The translations under genes were made by a program, and so were the position numbers. Under the pieces are notes generated by a model. The model had not been told where the DNA came from, did no database searches, and saw only the letters and a program-made list of their open reading frames with translations. Below, in pieces: positions 4,797 through 8,598 of a stretch of 8,598 nucleotides of DNA. The stretch covers positions 1 through 8,598 of the forward strand of contig JAHFOP010000037.1 in the NCBI GenBank assembly GCA_023261605.1, read 5' to 3'. Numbering within the stretch: position 1 is the first letter of the stretch; every line of letters begins with the position of its first letter. Source of the DNA: Candidatus Moraniibacteriota bacterium (lineage in GTDB: Bacteria; Patescibacteriota; Minisyncoccia; Moranbacterales; UBA2206).

Positions 4797-5192
4797 ATGA
4801 TTTACAGTAAAAAAGTTCTCGAGCATTTTATGCATCCGCATAATCAAGGGACAATCCCAAATCCTTCAGGCGAAGGCATCGTTGGCAATCCAACTTGTGG
4901 AGATGTTATGCGCATCTACATCAAAGTGAAAAAGAAGAAAAAAGAAGAGGTGATAGAGGATATCAAATTTGAGACGCTGGGGTGTGCCAGTGCCATTGCT
5001 ACCTCATCGATGGTCACGGATTTGGCCAAAGGGCGGACTTTGGGCGAAGCTTTGAAAATCAGTCGTGATGATGTGGCTGAGGCACTCGAAGGTTTACCAC
5101 CAATAAAAATGCATTGTTCAAATTTAGCCAGTGAAGCCCTGGCTGCCGCTATAGAAGACTATCGGCAGAAAGAAAAAGAGAAAGAAGAATAG
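4797..5192 (+). CDS. iscU: Fe-S cluster assembly scaffold, IscU/NifU N-terminal type
   Basis: Scaffold on which Fe-S clusters are built from the desulfurase's sulfur before transfer to client proteins. The 131 residues fit the family. It starts MIYSKKVLEHFMHPHNQG, the usual IscU N-terminus. Cluster ligands are present: Cys34 and Asp36 in NPTCGD, Cys63 in LGCASAIATSS, and His106-Cys107 in MHCSNLASEAL. The segment LPPIK (100-104) corresponds to the LPPVK site that the HscA chaperone binds in E. coli IscU, although no hscA or hscB is in the window. A lysine stretch (about 43-49) and the KEKEKEE tail are extra charge. The ATG at 4797 is preferred because it matches the family start; a TTG at 4782 would add five residues. 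Neither has a Shine-Dalgarno. It is the last gene of the operon, with a terminator 27 bases downstream. Confidence 0.93.
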   Translation: MIYSKKVLEHFMHPHNQGTIPNPSGEGIVGNPTCGDVMRIYIKVKKKKKEEVIEDIKFETLGCASAIATSSMVTDLAKGRTLGEALKISRDDVAEALEGLPPIKMHCSNLASEALAAAIEDYRQKEKEKEE

Positions 5193-5218
5193 AAAAAGTA
5201 TCAGAAAATTCTCAACTA

Positions 5219-5245
5219 AAAACCGATTACTAAAATCGGTTTTTT
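5219..5245 (+). terminator. Intrinsic terminator of the isc operon
   Basis: AAAACCGATT (5219-5228) and AATCGGTTTT (5234-5243) form a perfect 10-bp stem with a five-base loop, followed by further T. It lies 27 bases after the iscU stop. Because the outer arm is A-rich on the left, it could also stop transcripts arriving on the minus strand from the gltX-C39 operon, though less efficiently. Confidence 0.9.
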
Positions 5246-5270
5246 ATTATAATAGAAGAGTGAGAGAGAA

Positions 5271-5318
5271 ATAATATACAGTGTCGCATAAGGTAACTTT
5301 TGCGACACTGTATATTAT
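5271..5318 (+). repeat. 48-base hairpin, 18-bp perfect stem with GUAA tetraloop
   Basis: ATAATATACAGTGTCGCA (5271-5288) and TGCGACACTGTATATTAT (5301-5318) are perfect inverted arms. Inside them a single T-T mismatch is followed by AAG/CTT, closed by the loop GTAA. In plus-strand RNA that loop is GUAA, a member of the stable GNRA tetraloop class; in minus-strand RNA it would read UUAC and the mismatch would be A-A. No T run follows on either side, so it is not a simple terminator. It could be a repetitive palindromic element, a 3' end stabiliser or part of a structured RNA. Confidence 0.85.
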
Positions 5319-5337
5319 CTAAACCATAGTTAAAGCC

Positions 5338-5377
5338 TTTTACCATGACCATAACGATGTCTTCTGATATGGTAAAA
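5338..5377. repeat. 9-base inverted repeat with 22-base loop
   Basis: TTTTACCAT (5338-5346) and ATGGTAAAA (5369-5377) are perfect inverted arms around 22 bases. It lies 19 bases from the larger hairpin, and together they make this gap unusually structured. No T run follows on either strand. Confidence 0.5.
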
Positions 5378-5465
5378 CTAACCCTCTTATTTATGCCTAA
5401 TCCCATATAGGTATATCTATTCCTTATTAAAAATATTTCCAAAAAATAATTTCTGACAAAAATTT

Positions 5466-6836
5466 TTAATTGTAAATGATCATTTGGTCAATGCTAGTTC
5501 TGGAATTGGTTCCAAGTTGTCCGATGAGAGACATGGAAGTGTTAAGATAAAGATTTGGTCCGAAGTATGGATCGTGGACGATGTAATCCTTGTTATCTTT
5601 ACCAGTAATGACCACATAGTGCCCTCCCCCACCCGTAGCTTTTCTGATGTGGACGATGACGGGATGACCATCACTGATTTGTGATTTTATGGTTGTCCAA
5701 TTGACATTACTGTGTCCGATTGATGAAACCAGATCAATATTAGGACTCCAAGTCCCCGGCCAATTGATAAGATCTCCGGAAAAAACTTTAGCCTTGGCCA
5801 AACTGCTCGGGCTGATATTAGCGCCTAAATTTTTGAGTACCATTGCGACAGACGTGACGGCACAACCATAATCCTTCATAAGCGATTTTGAATTACCAAT
5901 TTTTTGGCTACCCCAGCGTGAATCAGTCTGAGAAAAATACCAAGAAGTGGAAGCCCAATATTTTTTGTCCGGCGTTGGATAATTTTTCACACTATCAGAT
6001 ACTTCTCCAATATTGGAGGCTGAGCTGAAATCAAACAGTTCAGCTTTCTGTTGTTCAATGTTGGCCAGCATCTGTTGATATTTTTGTTCATCGCCTTGAG
6101 TTTTTTCCAGAAGATATTGTTTTTGATTCTCGGTGCTTTGCAAGTCTTCTTTTTTTTGCGTGAATTGATCGTTCAAGTCGGCATTTTTTTGATAGTCGTC
6201 CTGAAGTTTTTGCCGGCTTTCCAGGAGTGCGGCACGTGTTGTTTGAATTTGGCTCAAAACATCTGAAACTTTAAGACCAGATTGTTCAATGTAATCCGAT
6301 TGGTTCAGAGATGCCGAAAGGTCTTTGTTCCAAAGGACCAATTCTAAAACACCTTGCTGGTCATAATCATAATAAGTCTGCATCAGACCAGCTAGAATTT
6401 TTTGTTGGCTGGCGACCTCAGATTCTTTCTCGGCTATATCTGATTTTAGATTGTCGACCTGGCCTGACAGGGCATTCATTTTTTGTTGCACTGTCTGTAG
6501 GGTTTGTTGCGTTGTCGCTTGTTGTTGGTTGATGTTGTCCAGCTGATTGGCAAGCAAGTCCTGTGTCTTATTATTTATTCTTAGTAGATTTGTAACCGTA
6601 GCCGCTTGTTTGCTCAGAGTTTCACATTTTTGTTCATCCGCCTTGCATTGGTCTTGGCAATTTTGGTTTAAATCAGAACCAATGGCATATTGTGCGTTGC
6701 ATTTGTCATCACAAGCCACATTGCAGTTATCTGCCGCGACTGGCAAGATGTGTAATGCAAAAAACAAACCTATTGCAAAAGCCACCACTATTGGCGCGAA
6801 TAATAATTTAACATTTTTTTGTTTTTGGATAAACAT
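5466..6836 (-). CDS. Secreted coiled-coil protein with C-terminal C39-like cysteine peptidase domain
   Basis: A 456-residue exported protein. Residues 1-35 form a signal peptide: basic start (KQKNVK), hydrophobic core (LLFAPIVVAFAIGLFFALHI) and a VAA-D cleavage site near 35. Next is a cysteine-rich stretch with Cys at 38, 42, 46, 60, 64 and 71. From about 75 to 267 it is a long Gln/Lys/Glu-rich coiled coil like those of PcsB/EnvC-type cell-wall hydrolase regulators. From about 296 to 456 is a Peptidase_C39_2-like domain with the papain-fold residues Gln303 (YFSQTDSRWGS), Cys325 (DYGCAVTSVAMVL), His406 (GGGGHYVVITG) and Asp422 (YIVHDPYFG). It probably acts outside the membrane on peptidoglycan cross-links or proteins; the substrate is unknown. 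It lies 12 bases after gltX on the same strand without its own promoter or Shine-Dalgarno, so it is probably the last gene of that operon. Domain calls are firm, cell-wall function is inference. Confidence 0.85.
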   Translation of the reverse strand: MFIQKQKNVKLLFAPIVVAFAIGLFFALHILPVAADNCNVACDDKCNAQYAIGSDLNQNCQDQCKADEQKCETLSKQAATVTNLLRINNKTQDLLANQLDNINQQQATTQQTLQTVQQKMNALSGQVDNLKSDIAEKESEVASQQKILAGLMQTYYDYDQQGVLELVLWNKDLSASLNQSDYIEQSGLKVSDVLSQIQTTRAALLESRQKLQDDYQKNADLNDQFTQKKEDLQSTENQKQYLLEKTQGDEQKYQQMLANIEQQKAELFDFSSASNIGEVSDSVKNYPTPDKKYWASTSWYFSQTDSRWGSQKIGNSKSLMKDYGCAVTSVAMVLKNLGANISPSSLAKAKVFSGDLINWPGTWSPNIDLVSSIGHSNVNWTTIKSQISDGHPVIVHIRKATGGGGHYVVITGKDNKDYIVHDPYFGPNLYLNTSMSLIGQLGTNSRTSIDQMIIYN

Positions 6837-6848
6837 TTATAAAGAATT

Positions 6849-8450
6849 TTAATTTATTTTTTTAATAGCCATTTCTATGCGACTGATACTTTCAACTTTT
6901 CCCAAAATCTGAGCCACTTCAAAAGGTGAGGATGATCTTTGTTCGCCGGTCAAAGCTACACGCAGCGGCCATAAAAGTTTTCCGCGATCCACTTTGCCTG
7001 CATCATCCGTGAAATTATCTTCAGCCACTCGCATAAAAGTTTCCATTATCCTTTTCAATCCGTCATTTTCCATCTGACTATCAGGATCGAATTCAAAAAA
7101 ATTATCATCCATTTTCTCCAAAACATTTTTTGAAAGTTCTAGTGATTTTCTTGTTTCAGCGTCTTCACATTCTTTCCAGCGCAAAAGTTCGCCGTCGTAA
7201 TGGATTTCTTTTTTGAAAAGAAAGTGACTATCCTCCCCCACTGCTGACAATCGCAAGAGGCGACCGCGCTCAATTCCCAGAATTTTTTTCAAATATATTT
7301 CTGATTTTTTTTCTTCCGGCGCGTTCACATAAAAATCTTTGGTTTGCAAAAATTCCAACGAGCGTTGGTATAGATCAGAAATAGGAATTTTTTTGATCCA
7401 CTGCGCATTGATCCAGTCCAACTTTTTGATGTCAAAGACCGCTCCCCCTTTATGCACGTGCGCAAAATCAAATCTGTCTACCAATTCAGATAAAGTGAAA
7501 ATTTCTTGTGTTTCACCATTGCCAGGGTTCCAGCCAAGGAAAGCCACAAAGTTTATAATCGCTTCTTTCAAATAGCCTTTTTTGATGTAATCCTCCACGG
7601 CCACGTCGCCTTGGCGCTTGGACAATTTGCTCTTGTCAGCATTAAGAAGTAGTGGCAGATGAGCAAAAGTTGGCGGTGCCCAGCCAAAAAATCGATAGAG
7701 CAAAATGTGTTTCGGCACACTCGACAGCCACTCTTCGCCACGAATAACATGCGTAATTTGCATATCATGGTCATCAATCACATTGGCCAGATGATAGGTC
7801 GGAAAACCGTCAGACTTCAAAAGCACTTGGTCGTCCACTAAATTAGTTTCAAACTTAACCTTACCACGCACGGCGTCTTCGAATTCGATCGTTTCATCTT
7901 TGGGAATTTTTAAGCGAATAGTGTAAGAACAATTCTCTTTTAATTTAGCATTAATTTCTGCCGGCGTAATATTATTGAGGCAATACTGGTCATAGATCGG
8001 CGGACGCTTTAAGGCGGTTTGTTCGCTTCTCATTTCTTCCAGCCTTTCGGGTTCACAAAAACAATAGTAGGCGTGACCATCGGCCACTAATTGTTCGGCA
8101 TATTTTTTATAAACTTCCAATTTTTCCGACTGGATATATGGTCCGAATTCACCCACCTCCAAAACGCCGGGATAACTTTTTGATTCTATTGCTTGAATGT
8201 TATCATTTTTAATCGAAGCTTGTTGAAACACTCCTTCGTTTCGTTCAAGCCCCAAAAAATCCAAAGAACTGATTAAATTTTCCACCGCCCCTTCGACAAA
8301 GCGCTTCCGATCCGTATCTTCAATTTTCAACACAAAATCCCCGCCATTTTTTTGAGCGAAAAGATAATCATATAAAGCAGTTCTCAGTCCTCCGATATGC
8401 AGATATCCCGTTGGACTGGGTGCAAATCTGACGCGTGTTTTAGTCTTCAT
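6849..8450 (-). CDS. gltX: Glutamyl-tRNA synthetase (class I)
   Basis: Charges tRNA with glutamate in the cytoplasm. The 533 residues are somewhat longer than the usual 470-500. Class I motifs are clear: FAPSPTGYLHIGG (9-21) contains the HIGH-type signature, and KLSKR (275-279) the KMSKS-type loop. Other family landmarks are KIEDTDRKR (42-50), GPYIQSEK (103-110), the zinc-associated Cys130-x-Cys132 with Cys157 in YDQYC, FPTYHLANVIDDHDM (216-230), THVIRGEEWL (233-242) and the C-terminal anticodon-binding helices. Between NEGV (71-74) and GPYIQS there is an extra segment of about 27 residues (roughly 75-102), which accounts for much of the extra length. The ATG at 8450 overlaps the end of the upstream membrane protein gene by 11 bases; AAGGA is present but very close to the ATG. 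Whether it also charges tRNA-Gln, as in bacteria using GatCAB, cannot be seen here. Confidence 0.96.
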   Translation of the reverse strand: MKTKTRVRFAPSPTGYLHIGGLRTALYDYLFAQKNGGDFVLKIEDTDRKRFVEGAVENLISSLDFLGLERNEGVFQQASIKNDNIQAIESKSYPGVLEVGEFGPYIQSEKLEVYKKYAEQLVADGHAYYCFCEPERLEEMRSEQTALKRPPIYDQYCLNNITPAEINAKLKENCSYTIRLKIPKDETIEFEDAVRGKVKFETNLVDDQVLLKSDGFPTYHLANVIDDHDMQITHVIRGEEWLSSVPKHILLYRFFGWAPPTFAHLPLLLNADKSKLSKRQGDVAVEDYIKKGYLKEAIINFVAFLGWNPGNGETQEIFTLSELVDRFDFAHVHKGGAVFDIKKLDWINAQWIKKIPISDLYQRSLEFLQTKDFYVNAPEEKKSEIYLKKILGIERGRLLRLSAVGEDSHFLFKKEIHYDGELLRWKECEDAETRKSLELSKNVLEKMDDNFFEFDPDSQMENDGLKRIMETFMRVAEDNFTDDAGKVDRGKLLWPLRVALTGEQRSSSPFEVAQILGKVESISRIEMAIKKIN

Positions 8451-8598
8451 TTTCCTTATTTTCTTTATCCTTCTTAATTATTTTCCAATGGAATAATAAG
8501 ATTGGCATCGCGATGATAAGCATAGTCAACGCATCCACAGTTTCCGATTGACGCTGGGCACTATAACATTCTTCGCCGGTATTATTCTTTTTCCATTC
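8440..8598 (-). CDS. C-terminal fragment of a small membrane protein, possibly DUF5671-like
   Basis: The last 52 codons and the TAA stop are visible; the start is beyond the right edge. The peptide has a hydrophilic stretch (NNTGEECYSAQRQSE), one hydrophobic helix (DALTMLIIAMPILLFHWKII) and a very basic, lysine-rich tail (KKDKENKENED). A helix of the form ALxML-I-xxP-hydrophobic-HWK preceded by an R-Q-S/E segment resembles the last membrane helix of DUF5671 proteins, which are common in CPR genomes, but this is recalled resemblance over a short stretch. Its stop lies inside gltX (11-base overlap), so the two are translated from one message. Confidence 0.6.
   Translation of the reverse strand, partial: EWKKNNTGEECYSAQRQSETVDALTMLIIAMPILLFHWKIIKKDKENKENED

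Larger units (their letters stand above)
5246..5465. other. 220-base gap with inverted repeats and no convincing gene
   Basis: This lies between the isc operon terminator and the 3' end of the minus-strand C39 gene; the gene-free stretch from 5193 is 273 bases. It holds the 48-base hairpin at 5271-5318 and a second inverted repeat at 5338-5377. ACCAT recurs at 5323, 5342 and 5348. A minus-strand frame of up to 70 codons crosses it, starting from TTG at 5442 (or ATG at 5388), but it has no well-placed ribosome binding site and no recognisable protein pattern, and it runs into the terminator. It may be the 3' untranslated region of the minus-strand operon or a small RNA locus. No convincing paired -35/-10 was found. 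Confidence 0.5.

Noticed and set aside
5230..5442. A 70-codon minus-strand frame in the hairpin-rich gap
   Set aside because: It starts with TTG without a ribosome binding site, reads through both arms of the 48-base hairpin and into the isc terminator, and resembles no protein I know.
1..8598. CRISPR array, prophage, insertion sequence, toxin-antitoxin pair or tRNA gene
   Set aside because: No regularly spaced direct repeats, transposase or integrase motifs, paired small toxin/antitoxin frames or cloverleaf-like sequence were seen on either strand.
1..8598. UGA recoded as glycine, as in some CPR lineages
   Set aside because: Several genes here end with TGA at the family-expected length, and no internal TGA is needed to complete any conserved protein.

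Overview
The window looks like part of a small bacterial genome of the Candidate Phyla Radiation (Patescibacteria, probably a Parcubacteria-type lineage). This is inferred from five things: an archaeal-type UMP kinase, a glutamyl-tRNA synthetase with an extra segment before its GPYxQS motif, a coiled-coil protein with a C39-like hydrolase domain, weak or absent Shine-Dalgarno sequences at most starts, and compact gene packing. UGA is used as a normal stop, so the code appears standard. No phylum-level marker such as rRNA is present, so the assignment rests on protein character alone.

Layout. (1) Bases 1-889, plus strand: the tail of a gene with a degenerate YH/EN/GYxP domain, then pyrH (UMP kinase). 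(2) Bases 903-2473, minus strand, convergent with pyrH: a RecB-like PD-(D/E)XK nuclease with a four-cysteine iron-sulfur signature, overlapping by 4 bases a DUF2062 membrane protein. Their promoter lies at 2501-2529. (3) Bases 2523-3052, plus strand: a free-standing unit for an unrecognised 122-residue protein. It has its own promoter, a strong ribosome binding site sitting in the loop of a small hairpin, and an intrinsic terminator. (4) Bases 3061-5245, plus strand: a minimal iron-sulfur cluster assembly operon, Rrf2/IscR-type regulator - cysteine desulfurase - IscU scaffold. It has a clear promoter with an inverted repeat over the -10 region, and a terminator. (5) Bases 5246-5465: no convincing gene, but strong inverted repeats, including a 48-base hairpin with an 18-bp perfect stem. 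(6) Bases 5466-8598, minus strand: the end of a small membrane protein, gltX, then a secreted coiled-coil C39-like protein, tightly packed as one likely operon reading in from beyond the right edge.

How they fit together. The desulfurase draws sulfur from cysteine, IscU is where the cluster is built, and the Rrf2 protein, which keeps three cysteines, probably senses cluster supply and controls its own operon. The nearby nuclease is a plausible client because it carries the four cysteines of the AddB/Cas4-type Fe-S nuclease fold. The rest is housekeeping (pyrimidine nucleotides, tRNA charging) plus a cell-envelope protein.

Nothing in the window is a defence island, prophage, CRISPR array or mobile element. 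The least explained items are the isolated 122-residue gene with its unusual leader, the hairpin-rich gap at 5246-5465, and the inverted repeats in the isc operon.
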